From positions 45,167,010 through 45,231,009 of the forward strand of contig NC_057925.1 in assembly GCF_018873765.1 (NCBI RefSeq): DNA of 64,000 bases, read 5' to 3'. This document shows, piece after piece, positions 25,001 through 36,520 of the stretch. Each line of letters begins with the position of its first letter. Position 1 is the stretch's first letter. The notes beneath the pieces are model-generated. The model was not told the DNA's origin. It saw only the letters and a program-made list of their open reading frames with translations, and did not search any database. Position numbers and translations under genes: made by a program. This stretch comes from Telopea speciosissima. Its lineage: Eukaryota > Streptophyta > Magnoliopsida > Proteales > Proteaceae.

Positions 25001-25625
25001 TAAGGTTCTTCCCCATCTAGGATCCCTAACCACATTAATGTTTGGGCTCCAAAAGGTCAATCCAGCGGTTCCAAGATTATACATAGCTCTGGCCTCCGTC
25101 GATGAAACCTGCAATAATTAATAATTAATTAATTAATTCTCCAATAAATTTACCATAATTAAATTTATATATGGCTACCTGGCCTATAAGCTTCCATAGA
25201 GATTCGTTGAAGGTGGCAGCAGTGAGTATAACATTAGGGAAACTTGTGGCACCAGGAACTTCTTTAGTGAATTTAGTACCAAACCCTGTAGTTGCAACTC
25301 CATGAAGGATCTCAGACCACCACTCGTAAGGGGGAAGCCCAAGTCTGAAAACCCCAGTTGAATTATCTCCCATTTGATTCATTTTCTCTGCCAATGTCAT
25401 CCGATCGATCAAATCTTTGGCTCTGATTTCATATCGAAGCAATTTATCACAGAAATGGAAGTCTGACATGTCCAACCCTTGATCTGCAAATCTTTGAGGG
25501 TCACATACGTGAGTGTACTTCCTAGTTGCAGAAGAAGCATTACTGCTGGAAATTTCAGAAGCAGATGTAAGAGTGAAGAAGAACAAAACAAAAAAAGATA
25601 CTAAAGCTGTGAGATTCGCCATCAT
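22036..25625 (-). CDS. BXL: GH3 beta-D-xylosidase / alpha-L-arabinofuranosidase, copy A
   Basis: Predicted secreted GH3 enzyme that would release xylose or arabinose from cell-wall xylan and arabinan. Seven exons with GT/AG borders: 25179-25625, 24803-25108, 24526-24695, 24262-24362, 23391-23732, 22771-23190, 22036-22661, giving 803 residues (BXL proteins are usually 760-800). The start is the MMANLTAL methionine. An in-frame ATG six codons upstream (25643) is possible but weaker. Residues 1 to about 27 form a signal peptide. The GH3 N-domain shows [26 protein letters not shown] and KHYTAYD. The nucleophile Asp lies in ITSDCCSM (exon 4, about residue 313). The C-domain shows [18 protein letters not shown] sequence, [16 protein letters not shown] and LPVTWY, then a fibronectin-III-like tail. 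It resembles the BXL1-4 group most. It reads without stop or frameshift and pairs with copy B. Confidence 0.93.
23809..24112. mobile_element. MITE-like insertion in BXL intron 4
   Basis: The segment starts AATCATAGTTGG and ends (reversed) ATTCATAGTTAGCG. It contains GACTCGACTCG-type inverted wording. The same site in copy B (about 33465-33635) holds a shorter, internally deleted version, so the insertion predates the duplication. Confidence 0.45.
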
Positions 25626-25701
25626 GAGGCCAGAAAACTTCAAAAAAGTAAACTCAGGAAAGAAAGAGAGGAGTACTGGTGGGAGAAAGGAGCAGGAAAC
25701 A

Positions 25702-25710
25702 CTATTTATA
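25702..25710 (-). promoter_or_regulatory. TATA box of BXL copy A
   Basis: TATAAATAG on the minus strand, about 80 bases upstream of the chosen ATG. The same box is kept in copy B. Confidence 0.7.
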
Positions 25711-26405
25711 AGTTGTAAATATCAGCTGAATATAGCTCAGCCATACATGGCAGGCTATATTCGGCTGATAATAACGGGTCACGTGGGGAGGAGACGTAGG
25801 CTGATAATAACGGGTCAGCAGGGGAGGAGACTGGAGAGAGAGAGAGAAAGAGAAACACGTGTAGTCGAGTAGTTTCAGAGGAGACTGGAGAGAGAGAAAA
25901 ACATGTCTATATTCTCTCTCTCTCTCTCGTTATCAACTGGATCGGTATCCTCACATCAGATATCCATGTGATATCAAACTCCAACATATTTTGACATCAA
26001 CGAAAACTGTGAAGCTGTGCACTTGTTTAAGTTAATCTGTGACATGACCACCTATAATTGGTTGACATGTAGCGTAAGGCCCAGTCAAAGTGGAGTTTGG
26101 ATCCACTCCAACGACATTGAAGAGAAATCCTCTCCAATGACCTTCTCCTAACGTGATTGAATTCAAATGGGTAATTAAGATTAGGGCAAGAGACCTCTAC
26201 TTGGTCGCATGATCTATTCACAAGCGTCTGGACCAATGGATGAACACGTCTGAGTATCTACCTAGGGGCAGCGATGTCATTTCAAGGTATCCTGTGAGAG
26301 GGCGTAGGAAATACCACCAAATATAGATATCTATTTTCACTTTATGATTATTACTGAAAAAAAAGGGTAATAAAGATAGGAATCTTTAAAACTTTACCAT
26401 TTTAT

Positions 26406-27472
26406 TATTTTCCATAAATGAATAATTATTTTGTGATTGTTTTTGGATTTTTTTTACGAAACATTATATATATATTTATCTATGTATACTATAAAAGTAG
26501 GTACTCTAATTCAACTACCCAAAATGCCCCTAACATCTCTCCCAAACACACAAAGATGACCGTATCCGTGTCTCTCTTGCTAGCTATCTTTCCCACGCGT
26601 TAACAGATGCTTCCCCACTCAAAATCAGGATTAAATTTTTTTTTTAATTCTAAAATACGATCGTCACTCACAAATCCTCTCCCACTCTCTATCCACGATC
26701 TCCTTCGTCACATCCTCTCTCTCTCTCTCTGTCTCTCTCTACCCCGTCAGATCTGTGGCGAATTTCTTCTGCAAAAACCTGCTATTTTGTTTTCCCAAAA
26801 AATACTGACTTGGATTTAAGTAATATAGATAAAACAAAATGACATATGGGATTGTATTAATTCTAATTTTCATTTTTTTGTGCAAAAACCTAATTGTAGA
26901 GCTACTGGTTTGTTGAAGATTTTGCTGTTGGAATCAGGAGCGCTTCACATCAGTTAATCAAAACTGCTTCGATTAGGTATGGGTTTAAATTTATGTCCAA
27001 ATCTCTATTTTTTTAATTTAGTATATTTGGTTTGTAACCCCTGCAAGAGCAGCAAACTCATGGTTGTGAAAATTACCAAGCACAAAAGACATGACATGAA
27101 GAAAATCTGTACCAAGCACGGTGTTAATGAATACCACATCTTGAAATGACAAATGAGAACTTTAGTATAAATAAAAGATGAAAATATATCCTATAAATAC
27201 CATGTATAGAAACTCCATAAATATTCTCATCACCCTTCCAATAAGGTTGACCATCTCAAAGGTTCTTCAACGGATAGTTCCTTTTGGGGTAACCAATATG
27301 ACCTGAAAAATGATATATCTCATGGATTGTTTGAACAAATTTTTTTCTTCTAAATATGGAGAAACTCCAAAAAATAGAAATTTTCATAGGGTGTCTTCTG
27401 TTTGTACAAAACTTCATAGTTCGGCGTCTTTCCCTTGTTTTAATTTTTACCTCAAAAGTTTAATACAATTTT
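26406..27472. other. Non-coding stretch between duplication units
   Basis: Holds a CT-rich tract (26.7 kb) and a short open segment at about 26899-26980 (YWFVEDFAVGIRSASHQL) after a pyrimidine-rich stretch. This could be an orphan exon, but no family is recognised. Confidence 0.4.
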
Positions 27473-27634
27473 CTTTGGTTACATTTTCTTTAATTTAGTA
27501 TAATGAAAGAACCATATTAATTTCAATTATATAGTATAGATTTGAATTGCATTCTTTGGTTACATTTTCTTTAATTTAGTACAATGAAAGAACAATATTA
27601 ATTATAGTTTTATATTATAGATTTGAATTTCCAT
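27473..27634. repeat. Two-copy tandem repeat, 81-bp unit
   Basis: CTTTGGTTACATTTTCTTTA begins at 27473 and again at 27554. The units run side by side with a few differences. Confidence 0.8.
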
Positions 27635-28859
27635 TTCGTCAAGTTCGAACAAAACTTAAATACTTTGAATGCTGCGATTTTCATTATGTGTGCTAAGATT
27701 TAGCTGGGCAGTCCTGTTAAGAAAACAACGCCCAAGAGTAGTGATTTGCAGAAGAAAAACGAAAATGAAGAAAAACACACAACACATAACACAGAGATTT
27801 ACGTGGTTCACCCCCAAGATGGGAAGCTACGTCCACGGCCGAGCAACAAAATAGGTTTCACTATCTTTGAAATGTTACAAACCCTAACACACAGTCCTCC
27901 CATAGAAAAGAACAATATAGAGAAGCCCTAACTCTGAAGTATAGAAATACCCCCAGGCCCAAAAATTGCCAAACTGGACAAATGTCGAAAAAGTACTCAT
28001 TTAGAAGGTCTCGACGAGTTCAACACAACTCATCGCCTTTGACGTGATGTACGCCCTTCTAGGCCATCCAAGGTCGTTTCAAGGCCGAAATGGCCCTTTG
28101 AAGACCCTCTAAACGACTTTTTGAACCGAAATCAGGCTTCACCAATAACAAGTCCCAATCTATGCTATCATGCAGTTAAATAATCATGTAATGATTAAAA
28201 ATTTCCTACCAACCCAGGTCCATTATATCTATATAGTGGAGGTGTAGAAAACTCCAAGTCCACCGCTCTAATAGAATCACCCAGAAAGGAATCTCAAAAT
28301 CCATATTTTTTTCTTCCAGGCTGACCATCATCACTACTTTGGGCACGTGTACAAGCCACCTAGTACGTCACCTTGGCCAGAACTTGACACCATTTGAAAG
28401 TCCATCAGATGGAGAATCTAATGCACCCATGGTACCACCTATGGGGCCTACCAATCACTCAAAACAATGCTCCAAAGACCTGCTCAGAATCATCTTTGCA
28501 TGTAACTTGTAAAATCATTTTTTTTGTTGTTTTGTGTTTTTTTTTTTTTTACAGAATGCAAGCTACAAATGTCATGGTAGACCATTGATCATAAAGTGAT
28601 GCACATGAAGAACCGAGCAATACTAACCAAAGCTCGAATGTTTGGGCGTAAACATGCGACTAAGAACAGACCACCTCCAAAAATAAGGATGCATATAATA
28701 ACAAAGTGTAGAACTTGAAGAATATCTCATGTGGATGAGTTGCACTCAAATTTCCAAGGAACCCAGCGACTTCAGCAATAATCCCTCCATCTGGGAATGG
28801 AGTCACCCAATATACAACATTAAGCTCAAACCTCAACTCTAGAATTTGACCTTGATTCT
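27635..28859. other. Non-coding, probable repeat-derived DNA
   Basis: At 27750-27860 the wording GATTTACGTGGTTCACCCCC and GGGAAGCTACGTCCACGGCC matches a motif seen in many plant interspersed repeats. Neither ends nor coding parts could be defined. Confidence 0.35.
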
Positions 28860-29250
28860 CTACTGATGAAGTTGATAGTTGTGTACGTGATGAAGAAGGT
28901 CAAGGTTGAGAAGCAGTCGGTTCTGAGATGTTAGCAACAACTTAGGGTTCACTTCCAATGGACTAGAAGTAGCAGAATCTTGATCTACAATATCAATTCC
29001 GGTTGGTGTGCTTGGAGTAACCTCATCAGTAGTTTCTAGAATCATTACCTCTGCATTATGTTCACCAAAGTACCAGGCATGCAAGATTGAAGAAACTGCA
29101 GCTATAGCGCACATGGCTAAAGTATCTAACATCTTAGCTTTAGTATGAAATTTGTAACTAAGAAGGTAAACCGGTGGAATGGCCTCTGAAGATGAGTGCA
29201 GGAACATCCGCGGGATGAAGAAATTGAAACCAGTAAGCCCAAAGATTACT
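28860..29250 (-). pseudogene. Unrecognised coding-like fragment
   Basis: A 115-codon frame from 29207 has a hydrophobic segment (LDTLAMCAIAAVSSILHAWYF) followed by an acidic, Ser/Thr-rich tail (EVMILETTDEVTPSTPTG). The frame stays open upstream of the ATG for at least a dozen codons (FGLTGFNFFIPR), so the ATG may not be the true start. The composition looks more coding-like than neighbouring chance frames. I do not recognise the family. It may be a single decayed exon of a membrane protein. Confidence 0.3.
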
Positions 29251-29651
29251 TAAATCTGATTTATATTGAAGGAGTTATGTTTCGGTCAAACTTAATTTGG
29301 TGTGTGCGACTGCTGTCAAAATCACTCTGAATGAATATATTTTTTTGGACATCGAAACAAATGAATATTTCATCGCACTTTTGGTTTTTAGCAACGTTTT
29401 ATCAATACGATTTATGGAATTTTTAGATTTGAGAAAAACCCCAACATTAGAATGTTGAAAATTGCATCTACCGTCGACAATCCAGTTTTTATTCTTAAAC
29501 TGGGGGATTGACTTTTTTTCCTTTTGGAATTTGATTTTTTAACTATTTTTATTGGATTCAAATAGGGGGTAGTTGTTTATTTATGAATAATATCTTAAGT
29601 AATTAAGTGTCTGTCCTAATTTCTGGAATAAGTAAGTGTCTGTCCTAATTT

Positions 29652-29759
29652 CCCACTAAGTAAAACTCCTATTTGGATTTTATTTTTCCCACTAAGTGAA
29701 ATTCCTATTTGGATTTTATTTTTCCCACTAAGTGAAACTCCTATTTGGATTTTATTTTT
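29652..29759. repeat. Three-copy tandem repeat, 36-bp unit
   Basis: The unit CCCACTAAGTGAAACTCC plus TATTTGGATTTTATTTTT starts at 29652, 29688 and 29724. The copies differ at one or two bases. Confidence 0.9.
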
Positions 29760-30126
29760 GCAAAATCCGATAGTGCTAATGTGTTTAAATGACCTAAAAT
29801 AGGTCGAGTACAAAGTTTCAGACCCTTAAATGACCTATTTGGTATCAAAAGTGGACATCACATCACGAGTTTGAGTCATGGAAAGGACTACCTAGGAAAT
29901 GGCTACCTAAAGTAGAGTGAAAGCCATCAAAAAAGGGTTACTACTGCCAGACAAAAACCCTAGAGCATAATGGATTCACTTGGAGAGGGCTACCTATAGC
30001 TAGAGTGAGAGCCGCCAACTACGAAGCATGGTGGCCTGTTATGTGCCTAATAGAGCTCAATTTAGTGTATGGGTGCTAGATTGGACCAACTTAGTATGAA
30101 TAGATTAAAAAGTTTGATTAATGCAT
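29760..30126. other. Non-coding, nothing recognised
   Basis: An ACCTATTTGGTATCAAAAGTGG sequence near 29838 resembles a tRNA-primer site, but no LTR abuts it. Confidence 0.35.
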
Positions 30127-30183
30127 TCCATTAAATCTGGAGCTTTTGGCATATACATAACAACATGATATGGAGAGCATGTA

Positions 30184-31524
30184 AGCTAACTGACTTGCTT
30201 TTCCTCCGCCACCAAGAGAAGAGCAGCTCCATCGTTGGGAACCCAGGCCAAATTTCATTGAAGTATGAAAGCAGCTCAGTCCAGACATGACTCGAGAAAG
30301 GACATTCAATGAAGAGGTGTGCACATGACTCTCTTTCGACCTGGCACGTCTCACATCGTGAAGCTAGTGGAATAGCTTTGTGAATTACTTTCTCATCCGT
30401 TGGAAGGGCCCCATGCAAGAGTCGCCATCCAAACAAGGAGCTTCTTGGGTGAAGATCCCGTTGCCATATCGCCCAGCACCCCTCCATTGGCTCTCCCTTC
30501 AACCTCAAAGCTTCCCATGCCGATTTCACCGAAAACATACCTGAGCTTGTGTGAGCCCAAACCCACAGGTCTTCCCTTGCCGTTGCTCTAATTCCAAGGC
30601 CTTGTATTTTATTGAAAGCACTTATGAGTGCTGTTGCCGAGACTTGAGGGAAAGTCCAAATATCTCCATTTAAAAAGTCAGTTAGCTTACCAGCTGTATG
30701 GGGGGTGCTTCTAATTGTGGGTTGTCAGCAGCTCTGATATGAACGAAATAGAAGAAGATACGACAATCTCAGAGGCACACCGATGCATGTAGTGAAGCAC
30801 TGTCTAAGAGAGATTTCGGGCTCTCTCGCATCAAAGAGGTGCAAGTCAAATCAGTCCAAGACCTGGTGTTGGCAAGAAGATTCCATGTTATGACCTCCAG
30901 ACCACAGGCAAAATCAATCATGGAAGTAAGGTGGCGGCATCCTCCACTGGGTTGGATCAAACTTAATATCGATGGATCATCCCTAGGAAATCTAGGGTCT
31001 TCAGGAGCGGGGGGAACCTTTCTGGATAATCTTGGCACTGTAATCAGGAGTTTCACGACCTACTAAGGAGTGGGGACAAACTTTAATGCAGAATTAGCAG
31101 CCTTCTTAGAGGGGATTAAGGTTGTGAAGGATCTTCATATTGGCTATCTATGGGTGGAATGTGGTTCGACATCAGTGGTCTCATCTATTCTATCAACTAA
31201 ATTGCCTTGGAATTATGTGCAACAATGGTGGGCGATTGCAGCTTATCTTGATTCAATTTAGTGGCGTATAACGAATTGTTACCGAGAAGTCAATACAATA
31301 GCTGATGCACTAGCCAAGAAGGCAGCAATCTTTAAAGAGTCACGCATCTGGGTCTCAGTCCCGAATTTTTTAGCCCATGCAACTATATGGGAAGCTATGA
31401 AACGCCCATATCACATATTCTAACCAATGTTGGGGCGTGGTGGGTTTCTTATTTGTTGAACTAAGGGTGATTTTGTAACTTTATTTTATCATTAATATAC
31501 ATTGCTGATCTTTAGCAAAAAAAA
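30184..31524 (+). mobile_element. LINE insertion with inverted 5' half (twin-priming form)
   Basis: The insert is flanked by a perfect 17-bp duplication, GATATGGAGAGCATGTA (30167-30183 and 31525-31541). Unit A holds the single-copy empty site at 20263-20279. The right part (30691-31524) is on the plus strand: RNase H with LNIDGSSLGNLGSSGAGG, FNAELAAFLEG and NTIADALAKKA, then a 3' region and eight A residues. The left part (30184-30690) is on the minus strand: RT zinc-binding domain with FSVKSAWEALRLKG, SLFGWRLLHGALPTDE and CAHLFIECPFSS. Turned back, the two halves would be in the normal LINE order. The RNase H part has a stop after RSFTTY and another after YLDSI. Confidence 0.88.
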
Positions 31525-31775
31525 GATATGGAGAGCATGTACATGAATTTAAAATTAATTAACCAACAAAATATGCAAATTTAAATAGCAACCTGAATTA
31601 TATATAATTGTAAAAGTAAAAGTTTACTACATGTTTACTTATTAAGACTCTCAACAAACTGACCCCGTGCATGTATTGCACATATAACCATCCCTAACTC
31701 CTGCTGGTGTTTGAGGAAGAAAAAAAAAAAAACAAGATAATGCTAATAACCTAAATAATCTTTCTAAGTAACCAT

Positions 31776-32981
31776 CTAGTTTTGGTTAGATTGAATATTG
31801 ACTTGAACTGGTAAAAAGAGCTCTTCATCTCCAACCACAATCATGTGCTCCCCGGAAGGCAAAACCTTATAAGCTGTCTTGTCCACCAGCATCAAGCTCT
31901 TGCAGCCATTAAATGTAAACTTCAAGGTCTTGCTCTCCCCAGCTTTCAAGAACACCTTTTGGAACCCAATAACCTGTTTGATATGAGTTTCCACGACACC
32001 TTCTGGAGGCTTTGAATAGACGATGACAACTTCAGATCCATCCATCTTTCCCACATTTTGAACTTGAACATCAACCTCAAATTCCAACTCTTTCCCACAA
32101 TTGATGTCATCAACCACAACTGCTGGGCAAGGAGGACTAGCGGCGCCGTCCTCGTAAGCGAGATCACGGCAATGTTGGAGTCTTCCCAGTTTCAGGTGAA
32201 GTGCTTTACCAGAAGATTCCATTGAGTACTGAAATTGGGTGTAGCTAAGACCATATCCAAAAGGATAAAGGGTTTCACCTTTGAAGAACTTATACGTCCT
32301 TCCAGGGTACCCAAATTCAGGAACTGGCCTTAGGGACATGGAATTCATGGGCAACTTGTCTGTGTAGTCATTAGTGTACCATGTAACTGGCAACTTTCCA
32401 CCTATCAAACACATAAGGAAGAAAAAAAATTAAATAGAATTAATCATCAATTAGCCATCAAAACAAGGCAATAATTAAGAAGAATTAATTAAGGGTTAAT
32501 ATATTTACTTGGATTGTGGTTTCCAAAAACAACATCAGCAATAGCACGACCACCTTCCTCACCAGGATAACCAACCCAAAGAATGCTTTGGATTTTAGGG
32601 TTATTCTTAGCAAAAGAAATATCAATACAACCTCCAGACATGACAACAAGAATGACTGGTCCACCCTTAGCAGCATTGGAGACTTGATTGATTAAATCAG
32701 TTTGTTGACCTGGAAGTTTGAGATCATCTCTATCAAATTCCTCTCTCTCAAACCCTAAATCCAAGCCAGCAACAATGATGGTAGCATCTGCATTATTTGC
32801 TGCCTCCACAGCTGCAGGAAAGTCATCTGTCTCTGTACATGCAGTTCCATCTCCACATGATTTTACAAAAGTCACATTTCCATATTTAGAGAATCCATCT
32901 TTAGGAGAAGTGTACTTGCATGGAATACCTAATTAATAAGATAAAATCAAATTATTATATATCAGCATTTGATTTCGAAAC

Positions 32982-33013
<32 letters not shown>

Positions 33014-35221
33014 TCTAATACCTGCATAGTTTCCAATCATGGTAACAGTGACATTACCATTAGGTCCTACCACTGCAATGTTCTTAACTGTGGAAGAACT
33101 CAAAGGCAAAGTTTGATTGTCATTCTTAAGCATAACAATTCCTTGCCTGGCAGCATCAGCAGCTAACTCAATGTGTTCATCAGAGCAAATATCCTTCTTT
33201 CCAAGAGATTCCAGAGAAGGGATTCCATCAAAGAATCCAAGTCTCATGAGCACAACATAGTTGTTCTTCAAAGCCCTATCAATGTCTCCTTCTTTGATTC
33301 TCCCAATCATCGTCGCATTCTCACCATAATCTTGGAAGTACCATCCACATTCCAAATCCAAACCTGAATTTACAGGCAAATTAATAATTAAATAAACAGA
33401 AAATTAAGGATTAAGTAAGCATTTGCCAACTAGTTGTGGACATTTTTTGAAACCAAACTGAAATCATAATTGGAAAACAAGGTCGTTTGACTCGACTCGT
33501 CTTGGGTTTATACCATTGAACAAGAGAAGGGAGTCGAAGAGTTGAGGGTTTCTTATTGTTTTATAATACGGATTTGTCATGACTCAGGTAAAAATACCTA
33601 ATCTTAAAGACAGGCCCCAGTCACCAACTATGAGTCTTAAATATTAAGATTGAATAAATTATTAAATAAACAGAAAAAAGAGATATCCATTTGTGGTAAA
33701 CCCATTAATTAATATTTTTTAAATCAATAAGTATTAATGACTTTATTAATCAATTTGATAGACACATGCACATCCAACAATACCTGCGTTGAGTGATTGT
33801 GCAATAACATCTTCATTTGAATCACCTAGCCATGTTTGGTTATGAACGATTACATCCATTGAATAGCAATCAGATACAATGTAGCTGTAACCCACAAATT
33901 TTTAAAGAAGAAAAAAAAAAAAAAAAACAAGAAACATTGTCAGCAATTAGCAATAATAAATGTGAAAGGAGATGAAGAGACCCACTTAAAAAAGGAAAAA
34001 AAAAAATTAACGTGAGTAGTAGTAATTAAAAAGCAATATATTTATTACCCATTAAGACCCCATTCTCCTCTAATAGTCTCTCTCAAGAGTTTTGGGTCAC
34101 TGCAAGCTGGGATACCATTGACATTGTTAAAAGAACACATAACACTAACAACATCTCCTTCTCGAATACACATCTCAAAAGGACGATTAAATGTCTCTAC
34201 CATATCTCTCTCAGCAACCTTCACAAAACCAACATATATAATTAATAAATAAATGAATTATTATTATATCAAATTCTTAAAAACACAATTATTAATTTTG
34301 TGCATTAATTAATTAATTAATTATAGCGTACCTTAGCATCATAAGAATGGCGATCCACTTCATACCACTTATCAATATCATAAGCAGTGTAATGCTTGCA
34401 ACATCCACCAATCTTAAGAGGCCTTGAGTTTGGATTAGGTACATCAACAAATCCCTCAATATCCTGCAACCCTCGAACGAAATTAATCGAATAAGTTCCA
34501 ATGACGAAGGGATCTTCACCAGGGGTTTCTAAGGTTCTTCCCCATCTAGGATCCCTAACCACATTAATGTTTGGGCTCCAAAAGGTCAATCCAGCGGTTC
34601 CAAGATTATACATAGCTCTGGCCTCCGTCGATGAAACCTGTAATATATTAATAATTAATTGATTATTAGTCAATTATAACAACATTAATAATTAATTAAT
34701 TAATTATTAATTCTCTAATAAATTTACCATAATAAATTTATATATAAATATATATTGGGTACGACGGCTACCTGGCCTATAAGCTTCCATAGAGATTCAT
34801 TGAAGGTGGCAGCAGTGAGGATAACAGTAGGGAAACTTGTGGCACCAGGAACTTCTTTAGTGAATTTAGTACCAAAGCCTGTAGATGCAACTCCATGAAG
34901 AATCTCAGACCACCACTCGTAAGGGGGAAGCCCAAGTCTGAAAACCCCAGTTGAATTATCTCCCATTTGCTTCACTTTCTCTGCCAATGTCATCCTGTCG
35001 ATCAAATCTTTGGCTCTGATTTCATATGGAACCAATTTATCACAGAAAAGGAAGGCTGACATGTCCAACCCTTGATCTGCAAACCTTTGAGGGTCACATA
35101 CGTGAGTGTAATTCCTAGTTGCAGAAGAAACATTACTGCTGGAAATTTCAAAAGCATCTAATGTAAGAGTGAAGAACAACAAAACAAAAAAAGATAGTAA
35201 AGCTGTGAGATTCGCCATCAT
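31776..35221 (-). CDS. BXL: GH3 beta-D-xylosidase / alpha-L-arabinofuranosidase, copy B
   Basis: Tandem paralogue of copy A with the same predicted role in cell-wall pentose release. Seven exons: 34772-35221, 34332-34637, 34049-34218, 33784-33884, 33022-33363, 32509-32928, 31776-32401, giving 804 residues. Exons 2-7 have exactly the lengths of copy A; exon 1 has one extra codon. The start is the [12 protein letters not shown] methionine. The frame is open upstream to the TATA box, so a more distal ATG at 35299 is rejected. A signal peptide covers about residues 1-28. The nucleophile region reads YIVSDCYSM (Asp about residue 314), closer to the family's usual IVSDCDS than copy A. Other marks are [36 protein letters not shown] and LPVTWY. 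There are no stops or frameshifts. A LINE lies about 250 bases beyond the stop codon. Confidence 0.93.
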
Positions 35222-35298
35222 GAGGCCGGAACACTTCAAAAAAATAAACTCAGGAGAGAAAGAGAGGAATGGTGGGAGAAAGGAGAGGTTAAGGAACA

Positions 35299-35307
35299 CT
35301 ATTTATA
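35299..35307 (-). promoter_or_regulatory. TATA box of BXL copy B
   Basis: TATAAATAG on the minus strand, about 80 bases upstream of the ATG, matching copy A. Confidence 0.7.
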
Positions 35308-35419
35308 GCGGATAGCGGATTAGCGGGTGGGGAGGAGAGAGAGAGACAAAGAGAAACACGTCTAGTTTCAGGATACATCACTTCATCTCTCTCTTTATCA
35401 ACCGGATTGTTATTCTCAC

Positions 35420-36520
35420 ATCACATTCTTATCTAGCATAGGATAGTAGTGTCCCAGCACATTCGGGTCTCTCATCTCTACTATCCATATTAATTATCTA
35501 TATTGGAAATGGGCTTAGGTTCGGGAATGGCTCACAGTCGTTCAGATGGAATCCATTCCATATGGACGTATGTGATCGTGATCCTATCTCTCCATATTGA
35601 TAGCGTGAGGTCCAGCCATAGTGGAGTCTGGATCCACTCCAACGACATTGAAGAGAAATCCTCTCCAATGACCTTCTAACCTGATTGAGTTCAAATAGGC
35701 AGGTAATTAAGATTAGGGCAAGAGATCTCTACTTGATCGCATGATCTATTCACAAGCGTCTGAGCCAATGGGTGAACATGTTTGAGTATCTACACAGGGG
35801 CAGAGACGTCATCTCAAGGTGCCCCGTTAGGAGACGTAGGAAACACCACCAAGTATAGATATCTATTTTCACTTTAAGATTATTACCGAAAAAAAATAGG
35901 TAAAAAAAATAGGAACTTTAAAACTTTACCTATAAATCATAATCAGGTATCATGGTTATATCGTATCATGGTAATCTTTTGTTATTTGAGTTAACTTTTA
36001 GTTAGTTGGGTAGGGTAAGTACTTGTCTTTGGGTTATCTTTGATCACGTGCGTCCGATTGTTAAAGTTATCTTCTATTATTTACATTCTTTCGTAAGTTA
36101 TCGAGTTGGATTGTAATCCAATAAAGGACTCTTGAATAACAAAGGTGATCCACATTGGAATTTCCCTACGAGAATTAGTGTTTGTACGAGGACTTCCCCC
36201 TCCCCCTCCCCCTCCCCCACGTGGGAGATACTTGGAATTGATACGTGATCGTATCATGATATTCCTTGTGCCATATTCTTAAGTGTGTCAGAACGGGACC
36301 GGAACCGATTGTTGATGATAAATCGAATCGCATCGTAGAAAAATAATTCTGTTTTGGTTTTATAGATTTTCTTTTCGGTTCGATTTGGATTTGCACCACA
36401 AAATCGTGGTTCTAAATCGAATAAGAAATCGGAAAAATCAAATAGAAACCAATATCTCTCACTCGAATACTACTAATCCATGCATCAATTGGATTAATTA
36501 ATAACATAATCATTAATTTA
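35420..36520. repeat. BXL upstream flank, shared with the copy at 48.3-49.3 kb
   Basis: Matches 48380-49345 over about 1 kb, with runs such as CATTCTTATCTAG, GAGTCTGGATCCACTCCAAC and CACGTGGGAGATACTTGG. Part of it (about 35605-35935) is also present in unit A (about 26060-26400). It contains a (CCCCCT)n expansion at 36197-36220 that is a single unit at 48 kb. Confidence 0.88.

Larger units (their letters stand above)
20222..26400. repeat. Tandem segmental duplication, unit A
   Basis: The unit matches 30127-35935 (unit B) through the 3' flank, the whole BXL gene and the 5' flank. The coding exons are nearly identical. Introns differ by small indels. The units differ by one large insertion each: a long-TIR element in A (20448-21801, plus about 190 bases beside it) and a LINE in B (30184-31524). 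Confidence 0.92.
30127..35935. repeat. Tandem segmental duplication, unit B
   Basis: Second copy of the BXL segment, in the same orientation as unit A (20222-26400). Its 5' flank continues to about 36.5 kb and is shared with a third, gene-less copy at 48.3-49.3 kb. Confidence 0.92.

Noticed and set aside
29652..29759. CRISPR-like array
   Set aside because: Head-to-tail 36-bp repeats with no spacers in plant DNA; an ordinary tandem repeat.
35222..35299. Start of BXL copy B at an upstream ATG (35299)
   Set aside because: That ATG overlaps the TATA box, and copy A does not share the extension; the MMANLTAL start is conserved in both.
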